Of a stretch of DNA of 28,912 nucleotides, positions 1 to 8,776 are shown in pieces. Origin of the DNA: an uncultured Christensenellaceae bacterium. GTDB lineage: Bacteria; Bacillota; Clostridia; Christensenellales; Christensenellaceae. The notes below the pieces were generated by a model. That model ran no database searches, was not told the origin of the DNA, and saw nothing but the letters and a program-made list of their open reading frames with translations. Positions within the stretch are counted from its first letter, which is position 1. Each line of letters opens with the position of its first letter. Location of the stretch: positions 1-28,912 of the forward strand of contig CAKROK010000023.1 in the NCBI GenBank assembly GCA_934373295.1, written 5' to 3'. The translations under genes and the position numbers were made by a program.

Positions 1-2662
1 CTTTAAGCTCGTTCACGTGGGAGATTATCCCGACCGTCCGCCCCCCTGCAAGAGCGGAAAGCGCGCGCATAGCCTTATAGAGCGTTTCCGAATCGAGCGA
101 ACCGAAGCCCTCGTCGATGAACAGCGCGTCGGGCGATATACCCTCTGCGCTCGCCTGTATCTCGTCCGCCAATCCCAGCGCAAGACACAAAGACGCCATA
201 AACGTCTCCCCGCCGGAAAGCGTGCGCACGTCGCGCTGAAACGAACTTCCGTAATAATAATCTATAATATTAAGGTCTAACCCTGTCTGCGCGCGCCTGT
301 CCTCGCCCTGCTCCTTTCTGACCAGCTCATATCTTCCGTCCGTCATCTCCCTCAAGCGGCTGTTCGCCCTATCGACTATGCGCTCAAAGTATTCCGCCTG
401 AACGTATGTCTCAAGCATTATTCGGTTTTCGCCGGAAACCGAGCCGGAGGATGTGACGTAAAGCTCCTTCATCCACGAAAGACGTTTTTCATCATTTTTG
501 AGTTTATCGTCGATTTTTACGAGACGAGTGCGCGCATCGGCAAGGTCGCCTAGCCGCGCGGCGATTTCCGTCTGTTCATCTCTTAACTCTCTTCCGACAT
601 CCTCCTCCTTTGCGATTTTTTCACGTATTTCATCCGCATTTTCACCCAGATTTGCGTCATATTGCGCAGACAATGCCTCCACCGCCGCCGACAATGCGGA
701 TATATCACTTTTGAGAGCATCTACCCTGCTCTTTGCGTTTTCGCTGAGCATCTTTTTGCTTTCCAGCTTATCCTCAAGCTCCGATATATCCCGCCTTGCG
801 TCCGCTTCATTGTCAAAGCAAAGCGATATGCGCAGCTTTTTCAGCTTTTGCATTTCCGATTGACAGGTCACCGTAAGCTCGGTCAGACTGATGTTTTCGC
901 TCACAAGGCTCTTTTCGCAGTCCTCGCGCTCGGCTCGCCGTTTATCCAGCTCGGCTTGCAGCTTTTCGCGAAAAACGATGTCGTCGCGCAGCGCCGCCGC
1001 CCTTTCGTTCAAACGCACACATTCGCGCTTGAGCTCGTCGCAGTTTTCCTGCGCACCCGCCTGTGACTTTAAATCCTCCAGCCTCTGCGCCGTCTCCTTA
1101 CCGCTCGCCGCGAGCCCGGACAGCCTGTCGTTCATGCCCTCAAGCTCCGCACGCATACACTCGCAAAGCCCCTTTTGCCGCCTTATCTCGTTTATATCAG
1201 GAACATCTTTCTTTAAAACTGCGGGCGCGGGATGGACTCTCGAGCCGCATACAGGGCAAGGCTCGCCCTGCTCCAATGAACCCGCGAGTATGCCCGCCTG
1301 TGCGCATAAATATGCGTCGTTGTCCCTTTCGTATTTTTGCATCAGCTCCGCAAGCGCCGCTCTTTTTTTGCGTACAGCCTCCCTCGCTTCCGTGAACTGC
1401 TTACGCAGAGTATTGAGCCGCGTGGCCTCCTTTGATATCTGTTCCAAAATGGCGATATGCGCGTTGAGCTCGCCTATTCTCTTCTCCGCCGATAAAAGCT
1501 CGGCGTCCGCGCCCTTTAAATTTTCCGTCTTTTCGGTTATCTCGTCTATCCTTCTTAATATGAAATCCTCGTTTTTTCGTAATCTTTCGAGTTTTTGCTC
1601 AACCGACTTTTTATCGCTTTCCGCCTTAGAGATATTTGCTTTAAGCTCGTCCGCCTCTGCGTACTTTTTAAGCTCCTCACGCTTTAAGGCGAGCTTATCA
1701 CTTAAAGCGGGGATGTCCTTTGCCGCAGTCTCGGCGCGCTTTAGCTCCTCCAGGGCTTTGGGCAGCTCGGCGTTTTTCCTGTTTATTTCCTCGTTGCTCT
1801 GTGAAATTTTATTAGCGATTTCAGTATTCTTTTTCACGCGCTCATGCAGCCTGTGCAGCTCGCCCACCCGCGTTTCATATGCGCCTAACTGTCCGTCCAG
1901 CTCCTGTTTTTTGTCCGCAGATATCCCCTCAAGCTCTTTTATCTTCAAAACCGCGGCGGGGATGTCTATCGCAGTTTCGATATACATGGGCGCGAGCGCA
2001 GCGGCTACGTCCTCATAGGCGTCCAGCCGGCGCACCTCCCCCGTCGCCTCACGGATCATCATTCTGCAATCATCCCGACAGGAAAAATAGTCCTGCTTGA
2101 TGCGATCCTGCGCCCTGTCAAACAGCTCCGTCTTGAAAAGATGGCGAAAAATCGTGCGTCTTTCGGACGTGTTCGCGAGCAGCAGCTTTTTGAAATCGCC
2201 CTGTGCTATCATCGCCACGCTGGAAAACTGGTCGCGCGTAAGGTGCAATAGCTCAAAAACGGCCTCGTCCACGGCACGCGTGCCCGATATCTCCGTACCG
2301 TCGGGGTATATAAAGCTCGCGGCTGCGTCGTTTTTGATAACGCCCTCCCCGCGCTTTTTCTTTCTTAAATATGCCGGCGAACGGCGCACCTCGTAAATCT
2401 TTCCATACAGCGCAAAGCGCAGCAGGACGTATGTCTCCTGCTCAGGCGTCGCGAACGTACTGCGCAACATCTCCGGCTTGCGCTCCTTTCCGCTCGCCTC
2501 GCCGTACAATGCAAAGGTTATCGCGTCGAAAATCGCCGTTTTGCCCGTTCCCGTGTCCCCCGTGATGAGGTATAATCCCGATTCGCCCAGCTTTGAAAAG
2601 TCTATTTTCGTCTTGTCAGCATACGGCCCGAAGGCGCAAAGCTCCAGATAGGTCGGTCTCAT
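1..2662 (-). CDS. sbcC: Exonuclease subunit SbcC (3' end beyond window)
   Basis: Large subunit of the SbcCD (Rad50-Mre11-like) nuclease, which opens hairpins and processes DNA ends in the cytoplasm. The reading frame is open from the ATG at 2660-2662 to the window edge (887 codons); the family is about 1000 residues. The N-terminus carries an ABC ATPase Walker A (GDTGTGKT, near residue 38). A long coiled coil follows, interrupted by a CPVC zinc hook encoded near 1240-1250. The C-terminal half ends with FIDEGFGSLDSE and GIISHVNEL, the Walker B/D-loop and switch regions, so only a few residues are missing. The start overlaps the sbcD stop (ATGA) and has GGAGG seven bases upstream, inside sbcD, so the two are translationally coupled. 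Confidence 0.96.
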   Translation of the reverse strand, partial: MRPTYLELCAFGPYADKTKIDFSKLGESGLYLITGDTGTGKTAIFDAITFALYGEASGKERKPEMLRSTFATPEQETYVLLRFALYGKIYEVRRSPAYLRKKKRGEGVIKNDAAASFIYPDGTEISGTRAVDEAVFELLHLTRDQFSSVAMIAQGDFKKLLLANTSERRTIFRHLFKTELFDRAQDRIKQDYFSCRDDCRMMIREATGEVRRLDAYEDVAAALAPMYIETAIDIPAAVLKIKELEGISADKKQELDGQLGAYETRVGELHRLHERVKKNTEIANKISQSNEEINRKNAELPKALEELKRAETAAKDIPALSDKLALKREELKKYAEADELKANISKAESDKKSVEQKLERLRKNEDFILRRIDEITEKTENLKGADAELLSAEKRIGELNAHIAILEQISKEATRLNTLRKQFTEAREAVRKKRAALAELMQKYERDNDAYLCAQAGILAGSLEQGEPCPVCGSRVHPAPAVLKKDVPDINEIRRQKGLCECMRAELEGMNDRLSGLAASGKETAQRLEDLKSQAGAQENCDELKRECVRLNERAAALRDDIVFREKLQAELDKRRAEREDCEKSLVSENISLTELTVTCQSEMQKLKKLRISLCFDNEADARRDISELEDKLESKKMLSENAKSRVDALKSDISALSAAVEALSAQYDANLGENADEIREKIAKEEDVGRELRDEQTEIAARLGDLADARTRLVKIDDKLKNDEKRLSWMKELYVTSSGSVSGENRIMLETYVQAEYFERIVDRANSRLREMTDGRYELVRKEQGEDRRAQTGLDLNIIDYYYGSSFQRDVRTLSGGETFMASLCLALGLADEIQASAEGISPDALFIDEGFGSLDSETLYKAMRALSALAGGRTVGIISHVNELK

Positions 2663-3774
2663 AGCATGTCCTCCGAGATCTCGCGCATTATTTTTTCGAC
2701 GTATTCTTTTTGACTGTCGCAAAGCTCCCGCCCGTTTACCTTTTTAAAGAACTGCGTGAACATCTCCGTCGGCCCTATCCTTTTCACGCTCGTCTCACCT
2801 GCCGAAAAGTCCTTTCTAATGATGTTTTCATATGTCAGCTTCATTGTATTGGGGTAGTAAAGGCGCAATTTGCGTATCGCGTCGGGTATCTCGCGCTCGT
2901 CGGTAAGCGAAATTTCCAGCCAGTCCTCTGACTGCGCGTCCGCGTTCATAAGCTCCGCAAAGCTGCCCGATATCCTCCTCATGTCCCTCAACGGTTTCAA
3001 CTCGATCTCGCTGACTTCTACTTTTCCCTTTTCAAGAATGTCGACAATGCTCGCGCTTTTTACCTGATTGACCTCCGAAAGGGAGTATTTTAGCGGCGTG
3101 CCGCAATATCTGATGCGCCCGACCGCCATGCTCTGCGCACGGTGGATATGCCCCAATGCGGCGTAATCAAAGGCGGAAAATGCGTCCGCGCCCACGTTTT
3201 CCAGCCCGCCCACGCTCATCTCCTCGGAATCGGAAAGCGCCGCGCCCGTGACGAACTGATGCGCGACAATCACATTTCTTTCGCTCTCATCCAAGCTCAT
3301 TCTCGATATCGCCGTGCGCACCGCCGCATCATAGTCGCAAATATCCTCATCCAGCGCGTTTCTCACATCGGACGGCTTGATATACGGCAATAAAAACACG
3401 TTTAATTTGCCGTATTCATCCTCAAATCGAACAGGACGTATTTCCCCGTCATACGGCCTCGATAAAAACACGCCCACACCCGCAAACAGGCGCTTTCCGT
3501 ATGCGACCCTGTCCGCGCTGTCGTGGTTTCCGCTGATGGCGAGCACGGTCTTTTTCGCGGCGAAAAGCTCGCATAGAAAGTCGTCAAAAAGGCTGACGGC
3601 TTCGGCGGAGGGCTGGGTCTTGTCGTAAATATCGCCCGCAATTATCACGGCATCCGCGTCATTTTCCACGGCGATGTTCACCAGTCGTCTTAAAATATGT
3701 CTCTGCTCGTCTATCATCGAAAAGCCGTTCACGCGCTTTCCCAAATGAAGATCCGATGTATGTAAAAAACGCAT
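2659..3774 (-). CDS. sbcD: Exonuclease subunit SbcD
   Basis: Mre11-type metallophosphoesterase subunit of SbcCD. The 371-residue protein has the full set of metal-binding motifs: DLH (residues 8-10), GDIYD (47-51), SGNHD (81-85), AHQF near 171 and GHIH near 208. The C-terminal third is the capping and SbcC-binding region. The ATG is preceded by AAAGGGGG at good spacing, and a sigma-A-like promoter lies at 3802-3831. It overlaps sbcC by four bases, as in the usual sbcDC operon. Confidence 0.97.
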   Translation of the reverse strand: MRFLHTSDLHLGKRVNGFSMIDEQRHILRRLVNIAVENDADAVIIAGDIYDKTQPSAEAVSLFDDFLCELFAAKKTVLAISGNHDSADRVAYGKRLFAGVGVFLSRPYDGEIRPVRFEDEYGKLNVFLLPYIKPSDVRNALDEDICDYDAAVRTAISRMSLDESERNVIVAHQFVTGAALSDSEEMSVGGLENVGADAFSAFDYAALGHIHRAQSMAVGRIRYCGTPLKYSLSEVNQVKSASIVDILEKGKVEVSEIELKPLRDMRRISGSFAELMNADAQSEDWLEISLTDEREIPDAIRKLRLYYPNTMKLTYENIIRKDFSAGETSVKRIGPTEMFTQFFKKVNGRELCDSQKEYVEKIMREISEDML

Positions 3775-3801
3775 AGAGTCCCCCTTTATGTTATATTGTT
3801 T

Positions 3802-3831
3802 ATTATACTACCTGCGCATGAGTCATTGCAA
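3802..3831 (-). promoter_or_regulatory. Promoter of sbcDC
   Basis: Minus-strand TTGCAA (3826-3831) and TATAAT (3802-3807) are separated by 18 bases. They lie about 30 bases upstream of the sbcD ATG and directly after the prfB terminator. Identified by eye against the sigma-A consensus. Confidence 0.6.
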
Positions 3832-3839
3832 ACACATAT

Positions 3840-3864
3840 AAAAAAAGACCCGCTTATGCGAGTC
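3840..3864 (-). terminator. Rho-independent terminator of secA-prfB
   Basis: On the minus strand GACTCGC-ATAA-GCGGGTC forms a 7-bp stem with one T-G pair, followed by seven T. It starts 15 bases after the prfB stop and ends the secA-prfB transcript just before the sbcDC promoter. Confidence 0.8.
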
Positions 3865-3878
3865 TAATAATAATCATC

Positions 3879-4979
3879 TTAGCTCATTATGAGATACGTG
3901 TTTATGAACAGGTCGATATCGCCGTCCATGACCGCGTTTATGTTGCCCATTTCCGCGCCCGTGCGGTGATCCTTGACGAGGTTGTAGGGGTGGAATACGT
4001 ATGAGCGTATCTGACTGCCCCACTCTATCTTCTTCATGTCGCCTTTAAGGTCGTTTATCTCCGCCATGCGCTCGCTTTCGCGCATTTCAATGAGCTTCGC
4101 CTTTAACATGCCCATGCAGGTGTCCCTGTTTTGGAACTGCGAACGCTCCGTCTGGCAGGATACGACGATGCCCGTGGGGATGTGCGTGAGTCTTACGGCG
4201 GAGGACGTCTTATTGACTTTCTGTCCGCCTGCGCCGGATGAGCGGTAAACGTCCATCTTGATATCCTCCGGCGGTATCTCTATGTCGTCGTCGTTTGCAT
4301 CCAGCTCGGGCATTACGTCGAGGGATGCAAAGGACGTGTGCCTTCTCGCGGAGGAATCAAAGGGGGAGATCCTGACCAATCTGTGTACGCCCTTTTCCGC
4401 CTTTAAATAGCCGTATGCGTTCGTACCCTCGACCATGAAAGTGACGCTCTTTATTCCCGCCTCTTCGCCGTCGAGATAATCTAATACCTTTACGCCGTAG
4501 CCGTGCTTTTCCGCCCAGCGGGTATACATCCTATAGAGCATGGACGTCCAGTCCTGCGCCTCCGTGCCGCCCGCGCCCGCGTGAAGGGACAATATCGCGT
4601 TGTTCGCGTCGTATTTTCCCGAAAGCAGCGCCGCCAGCCTGAAGCTCTCCGTCTTTTTATTAAGCTCATCGAGGGAGGAATCTATCTCGGGCAGCAGGCT
4701 TTCGTCGTCCTCCTCCTGCGCCATCTCCATGAGTGTCTCCGCATCGTCGCTCATCTCGGCCAATTCCTCATAGCTCTTTATCTTGTCCTCTATGGGCTTG
4801 ACCTTTTTATTTATCTCATTCGCCTTGTCGATGTCGTCCCAAAAATCGGGCGCCTCCATCTGCTTTTTATAATCCGCAAGCTCCTCCTTGAGGCCGGTCA
4901 CGTTGATGGACTCCGCCGCCTCCTTTAACATCTTCTGAATATCGGAGAGCTTTGCCTTTTGTTCGTCTAAAAGTATCAT
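3879..4979 (-). CDS. prfB: Peptide chain release factor 2
   Basis: RF2 reads UGA and UAA stop codons and triggers peptide release at the ribosome. The 366-residue product has the family's usual length. It shows the SPF codon-recognition tripeptide (205-207) that separates RF2 from RF1, and the catalytic GGQ (251-253) within SSGAGGQKVN. The frame is continuous from an ATG with AGAGGTG upstream. The segment where most RF2 genes carry an in-frame UGA and +1 frameshift (near codon 25) is read straight through, so the classical autoregulation is absent. It follows secA by 21 bases, the standard secA-prfB pairing of Bacillota. Confidence 0.97.
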   Translation of the reverse strand: MILLDEQKAKLSDIQKMLKEAAESINVTGLKEELADYKKQMEAPDFWDDIDKANEINKKVKPIEDKIKSYEELAEMSDDAETLMEMAQEEDDESLLPEIDSSLDELNKKTESFRLAALLSGKYDANNAILSLHAGAGGTEAQDWTSMLYRMYTRWAEKHGYGVKVLDYLDGEEAGIKSVTFMVEGTNAYGYLKAEKGVHRLVRISPFDSSARRHTSFASLDVMPELDANDDDIEIPPEDIKMDVYRSSGAGGQKVNKTSSAVRLTHIPTGIVVSCQTERSQFQNRDTCMGMLKAKLIEMRESERMAEINDLKGDMKKIEWGSQIRSYVFHPYNLVKDHRTGAEMGNINAVMDGDIDLFINTYLIMS

Positions 4980-5000
4980 TGGCTTTTCACCTCTTTTGCA

Positions 5001-7691
5001 TTATTCGTTTCCGGCGTTTTTACCGCAGCAGTTTTTATACTTCTTTCCGCTGCCGCACGGGCAGGGGTCGTTTCTGCCTACCTTCGCCTTATCGCGGCGC
5101 ACGGTCTTTTTGACCGTGGAGCGATTTCCGTCCGAAAGCGCGGCCTGCGTCGGGTTCATCGTCTGTTTTCTCTCCATCTTGGTCTCGACGGTCACTCTGT
5201 AAAGCATGTTGACCGTGTCATTTGTGATATTGTGTATCATGTTATCGAACATATCAAACGATTCCTGACGGAAAGCCACGACGGGATCCATATTGCCGTA
5301 TGCGCGCAGACCAATGCCCTGCTTTAACTGATCCATGTCGTCGATGTGGTCCATCCACTTCTTATCAACGCAGCGCAGCAGTATGACGCGCTCGACCTCG
5401 CGCATATCCACGCCCATTTGGGTGATCTTTTCCTCGCGCTGCTTATAATGCTCAAGGCAGCGGTCGATGATATGCTCCTTAGCCTGCTTCGCAGTGAGCT
5501 TTGTTATGTCGACGTCACCGAAAATTTCACCCTCGAACTCGGGCATGAGGTTTTTGACCTCTAAATTCAGATTGGTCAAGTCCCAATCCTCGGGATACTG
5601 CTCCGTGGGGCAGCATCTATCCGCCATTTCGCCCGCTATCTGGCGTATCATGTCGAGTATGCTTCCGCTGATGTCCTCGCCCATGAGCACCTTTCTGCGC
5701 TGGCCGTAAATGACCTCTCTTTGCTTGTTCATGACGTCGTCATAGCGCAGGACTCTGCTTCTTGCGTCGAAATTGCGCTCCTCGATGCGTTTTTGCGCCT
5801 TTTCGATCTGATTCGTCATCATGCCGTATTCGAGAGAAATGTCCTCGCCGCCCATCCTTTCGATAAGCTGACGCACGCGCTCGCCGCCGAACAGCCTCAT
5901 GAGGTCGTCCTCCAGCGCGATATAGAAGCGCGATTTGCCGGGGTCGCCCTGTCTGCCCGCACGTCCGCGCAGCTGGTTATCGATACGTCTCGATTCATGG
6001 CGCTCCGTACCAATTATATATAATCCGCCCGCCGCGACCACCTTTTCGTGCTCTGCGTCCGTCTCCACCTTATATTTCGCGACCAGCTCCGCATAGAGCT
6101 TTCTCGCCGCCAAAATCTCCTCATCGTCCGTCTCTGCGTGGGACATTGCCTCGGAAATCATGTCCTCGTCGTATTCCAGCCGCCTCATCTCGCTCTGCGC
6201 AAGGTAGTCGGGGTTGCCGCCCAAAAGAATATCCGTTCCTCTGCCCGCCATGTTCGTGGCGATAGTGACCGCGCCCAGCTTACCTGCCTGCGCGACGATG
6301 TACGCCTCGCGCTCGTGGTGCTTCGCGTTTAATACCTCGTGCTTGACTCCGCGCAGCTTCAGCATACGCGAGAGTATCTCGGAATTTTCGACGGAGACCG
6401 TACCCACTAAGATGGGCTGTCCCGTCTTATGCACCTCGCATATCTCGTCCACTACCGCGGCGAACTTCGCCTTGACCGTGGTGTAAATCCTATCGTTTAA
6501 ATCCTCCCTTATCATGGGCTTATTCGTTGGAATGACCACGACGTTTAGGTTATATATGCCCCTGAATTCCGGCTCCTCCGTCTTTGCGGTGCCCGTCATT
6601 CCTGCGAGCTTTGAATACATCCTGAAGAAGTTCTGGAAGGTTATCGTCGCGAGCGTCTTGGATTCCCGCGCGACCTCCACGCCCTCCTTCGCCTCTATCG
6701 CCTGATGTAGTCCCTCGGAATATCTCCTGCCTATCATGAGACGTCCCGTGAATTCGTCGACGATTATTACCTGACCGTTCTGCACGACGTAGTCAATATC
6801 GCGGCGCATGAGGTTATTCGCCTTTAACGCCTGATAAACGTGGTGATTTATGTCCGTATTGGATAGATCGGAGAAATTCGTTATGCCGAAATACGTCTCC
6901 GCCTTCGCCGTGCCCGTCTCGGTGAGGTTGGCCGTCTTAGCCTTTTCGTCTATCACGAAATCGACGTCCTTTTGAAGCCTCTTTACGAACGCATCCGCAC
7001 GGTCGTAAAGCTCCGTGCTCTTGTCGCCCGCGCCCGATATTATGAGCGGCGTCCTCGCCTCGTCGATGAGTATGGAGTCGACCTCGTCCACTATCGCAAA
7101 GTTGAGCTCTCTTTGCAGCATTCTCTCCTTATACACGACCATGTTATCGCGCAGATAGTCAAAGCCCAGCTCGTTGTTCGTCGCATAGGTTATGTCCGCC
7201 AAATACGCCTTTTTCTTGTCCTCCGGCGAGACCTCTCTCGTCACGAGTCCGCACGTAAAGCCCAGGAACGAATAGAGCTTGCCCATCCATTCGCAGTCTC
7301 TCTTCGCGAGGTATGCGTTCACCGTGACTACATGCACGCCCTTACCTGAAATGGCGTTCAGGCACACGGGGAGCGTCGCGACGAGCGTCTTACCCTCGCC
7401 CGTCTTCATCTCCGCGATATCGCCGTTATGCAGTATGATGCCGCCCAATATCTGAACGTAATAGTGCTTCATCCCGAGCACTCTCCAGGACGCCTCTCTC
7501 ACCTGCGCAAAAACCTCGGGCAAAAGCTGGTCTAAGCTCTCTCCGCCGGCGTATCTGTCGCGGAATTCCTGCGTCTTTGCCTTCAGCTCATCGTCCGTCA
7601 TCGCCGCAAAGGTGCTTTCAAGCGCCATAACAGCGTCGGCCTGCTTCCTCGCCTTTTTAAGCTGCTTATCTTCAAATTTGAATAATTTCAT
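5001..7691 (-). CDS. secA: Preprotein translocase ATPase SecA
   Basis: Motor ATPase that drives unfolded preproteins through SecYEG at the membrane. The 896 residues include Walker A MKTGEGKT (95-102), the DEVD motor motif (202-205), the pre-protein cross-linking region, the second nucleotide-binding fold (NMAGRGTDI and QLRGRAGRQGDPG) and helical scaffold/wing regions. The protein ends with a SEC-C zinc finger, NDPCPCGSG...NCCGK, with cysteines at 877, 879, 888 and 889. Length and domain order are typical. The start has AAAGGTG upstream. It is cotranscribed with prfB. Confidence 0.98.
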   Translation of the reverse strand: MKLFKFEDKQLKKARKQADAVMALESTFAAMTDDELKAKTQEFRDRYAGGESLDQLLPEVFAQVREASWRVLGMKHYYVQILGGIILHNGDIAEMKTGEGKTLVATLPVCLNAISGKGVHVVTVNAYLAKRDCEWMGKLYSFLGFTCGLVTREVSPEDKKKAYLADITYATNNELGFDYLRDNMVVYKERMLQRELNFAIVDEVDSILIDEARTPLIISGAGDKSTELYDRADAFVKRLQKDVDFVIDEKAKTANLTETGTAKAETYFGITNFSDLSNTDINHHVYQALKANNLMRRDIDYVVQNGQVIIVDEFTGRLMIGRRYSEGLHQAIEAKEGVEVARESKTLATITFQNFFRMYSKLAGMTGTAKTEEPEFRGIYNLNVVVIPTNKPMIREDLNDRIYTTVKAKFAAVVDEICEVHKTGQPILVGTVSVENSEILSRMLKLRGVKHEVLNAKHHEREAYIVAQAGKLGAVTIATNMAGRGTDILLGGNPDYLAQSEMRRLEYDEDMISEAMSHAETDDEEILAARKLYAELVAKYKVETDAEHEKVVAAGGLYIIGTERHESRRIDNQLRGRAGRQGDPGKSRFYIALEDDLMRLFGGERVRQLIERMGGEDISLEYGMMTNQIEKAQKRIEERNFDARSRVLRYDDVMNKQREVIYGQRRKVLMGEDISGSILDMIRQIAGEMADRCCPTEQYPEDWDLTNLNLEVKNLMPEFEGEIFGDVDITKLTAKQAKEHIIDRCLEHYKQREEKITQMGVDMREVERVILLRCVDKKWMDHIDDMDQLKQGIGLRAYGNMDPVVAFRQESFDMFDNMIHNITNDTVNMLYRVTVETKMERKQTMNPTQAALSDGNRSTVKKTVRRDKAKVGRNDPCPCGSGKKYKNCCGKNAGNE

Positions 7692-7775
7692 CTATTTCAC
7701 CTTTCACAGATTGTTCTTTTAAAATTATACTACTATATAATACCATTTTTTATGAACTTTGTATATACACAACTT

Positions 7776-7808
7776 AAAAAAGGGCTGCGGCATGTATACC
7801 GCGCCCAT
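7776..7808 (-). terminator. Rho-independent terminator after ktrA
   Basis: On the minus strand GGGCGCGG-loop-CCGC(A)GCCC makes an 8-bp stem with one bulge, followed by six T. It starts nine bases past the ktrA stop. The AT-rich stretch 7692-7775 upstream of secA has TATAAT-like elements, but I could not settle on a -35 partner. Confidence 0.8.
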
Positions 7809-7817
7809 TTTTTACAG

Positions 7818-8468
7818 TCAGCTCTTGTTCGATAATTTTATGGCATCCGCGGGCTTGCCCATGACCATGACGTGGTCGCCCGTCCTAAAGACATAGTCGC
7901 CCGACGGCATCATTTTAAGCTCGCCGCCCTGCTTTATGCCCAATATGTTTAATCCGTATTTCTTTCTCACATCTATCTGAACAATACTCTTTCCCACCCA
8001 TGAGCTGTGTACGGGCAGCTCAAAAATCGAGTATTCGTCCGTAAGCTCGATGCATTCAAAAATGTTGTTTCCCGAGCAGCGTATCGCGACGTTTCTTGCG
8101 ACCTCCGTTTCCGGCAAAATCGCCTCATCCGCGCCCGCCATTAGCAGGAACTTTTTGTGTATCTCGTTTGACGCCTTGCATATTATGTATTTTGCGCCCA
8201 TCTCCTTCATATCCGACGTTATCTCAAGCGCCGATTGGAGGTTTTCACCTATCGTCACAAAGCATATGTCGAAATTCGCCACGCCCAGATTATTTATTAT
8301 CGCGGGCTTTGTGCAGTCGCCTATCACTCCGCGCGTACAGCTGTCCTCTATCAGCTCGACCTTGTCCTTGTCCGCGTCCACGACCATCACGTCGTTTCCC
8401 ATTTCAAACATCTTTTTGGCGAGCGCCCGACCAAAGCGCCCCAATCCTACTATCAAAACCGATTTCAT
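7818..8468 (-). CDS. ktrA: Ktr/Trk potassium uptake regulatory subunit (RCK protein)
   Basis: Cytoplasmic gating ring subunit of a Ktr-type potassium channel. The 216-residue protein has an N-terminal RCK_N Rossmann fold with GLGRFG (8-13) and an acidic residue near 31 expected to bind adenine nucleotide, then an RCK_C domain from about residue 135. Size and layout match KtrA/KtrC of Bacillus rather than the doubled TrkA of enterobacteria. No ktrB membrane partner is adjacent: the gene stands alone between its own promoter and terminator. The start has AGGAGG eight bases upstream. Whether it is the A or C paralogue cannot be told. Confidence 0.9.
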   Translation of the reverse strand: MKSVLIVGLGRFGRALAKKMFEMGNDVMVVDADKDKVELIEDSCTRGVIGDCTKPAIINNLGVANFDICFVTIGENLQSALEITSDMKEMGAKYIICKASNEIHKKFLLMAGADEAILPETEVARNVAIRCSGNNIFECIELTDEYSIFELPVHSSWVGKSIVQIDVRKKYGLNILGIKQGGELKMMPSGDYVFRTGDHVMVMGKPADAIKLSNKS

Positions 8469-8496
8469 CTCATAAGCCTCCTAATGCATTAGCTAC

Positions 8497-8525
8497 ATTA
8501 TATACTCACGCCCCATGTTTTGCAA
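8497..8525 (-). promoter_or_regulatory. Promoter of ktrA
   Basis: Minus-strand TTGCAA (8520-8525), a 17-base spacer and TATAAT (8497-8502), about 30 bases upstream of the ktrA ATG. It begins right after the upstream terminator. Confidence 0.65.
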
Positions 8526-8527
8526 AC

Positions 8528-8562
8528 AAAAAATGCTCACCGACATATTTTGCCGATGAGCA
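8528..8562 (-). terminator. Rho-independent terminator downstream of the BMC operon
   Basis: On the minus strand TGCTCATCGGCA-loop-TGTCGGTGAGCA forms a 12-bp stem with one T-G pair, followed by six T. It lies about 215 bases past the stop of the second deoC gene and separates the microcompartment operon from ktrA. Confidence 0.85.
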
Positions 8563-8579
8563 ACCTCTTTATAAACAGG

Positions 8580-8697
8580 CTTTCGAAAACGCCCGATTTT
8601 TCGTCATTTTTCAAGCAGTCCGCCAACGGCTGTACCCGTAGTACGCCGGCAAGGGCTGTCGCAGAAAAAGGGCGGAAGGGCTTTTTTCTTGAGTAGA
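8580..8697. repeat. Imperfect inverted repeat, same family as the element at 25631-25753
   Basis: About 118 bases symmetric around GTAC-CCGTA-GTAC (8632-8644). The left arm CGATTTTTCGTCATTTTTCA and the central GTAC..GTAGTACG closely resemble the repeat near 25550-25600, and the overall span is the same. It occupies most of the 308-base gene-free gap between ktrA and the second deoC gene. I see no coding sequence in that gap. Confidence 0.5.
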
Positions 8698-8776
8698 TTT
8701 TGCATTTGATTCTCTAACACAAAAAATAATTTAGAGAACTTAGCCAAAATAAGCAAGAAAGATACGTAAGTCTGTC

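Noticed and set aside
891..2018. A 375-codon plus-strand ORF and several shorter ones
   Set aside because: They are antisense shadows of sbcC: low-complexity, Ser-rich translation without a ribosome site. The minus-strand frame gives a clear SbcC.
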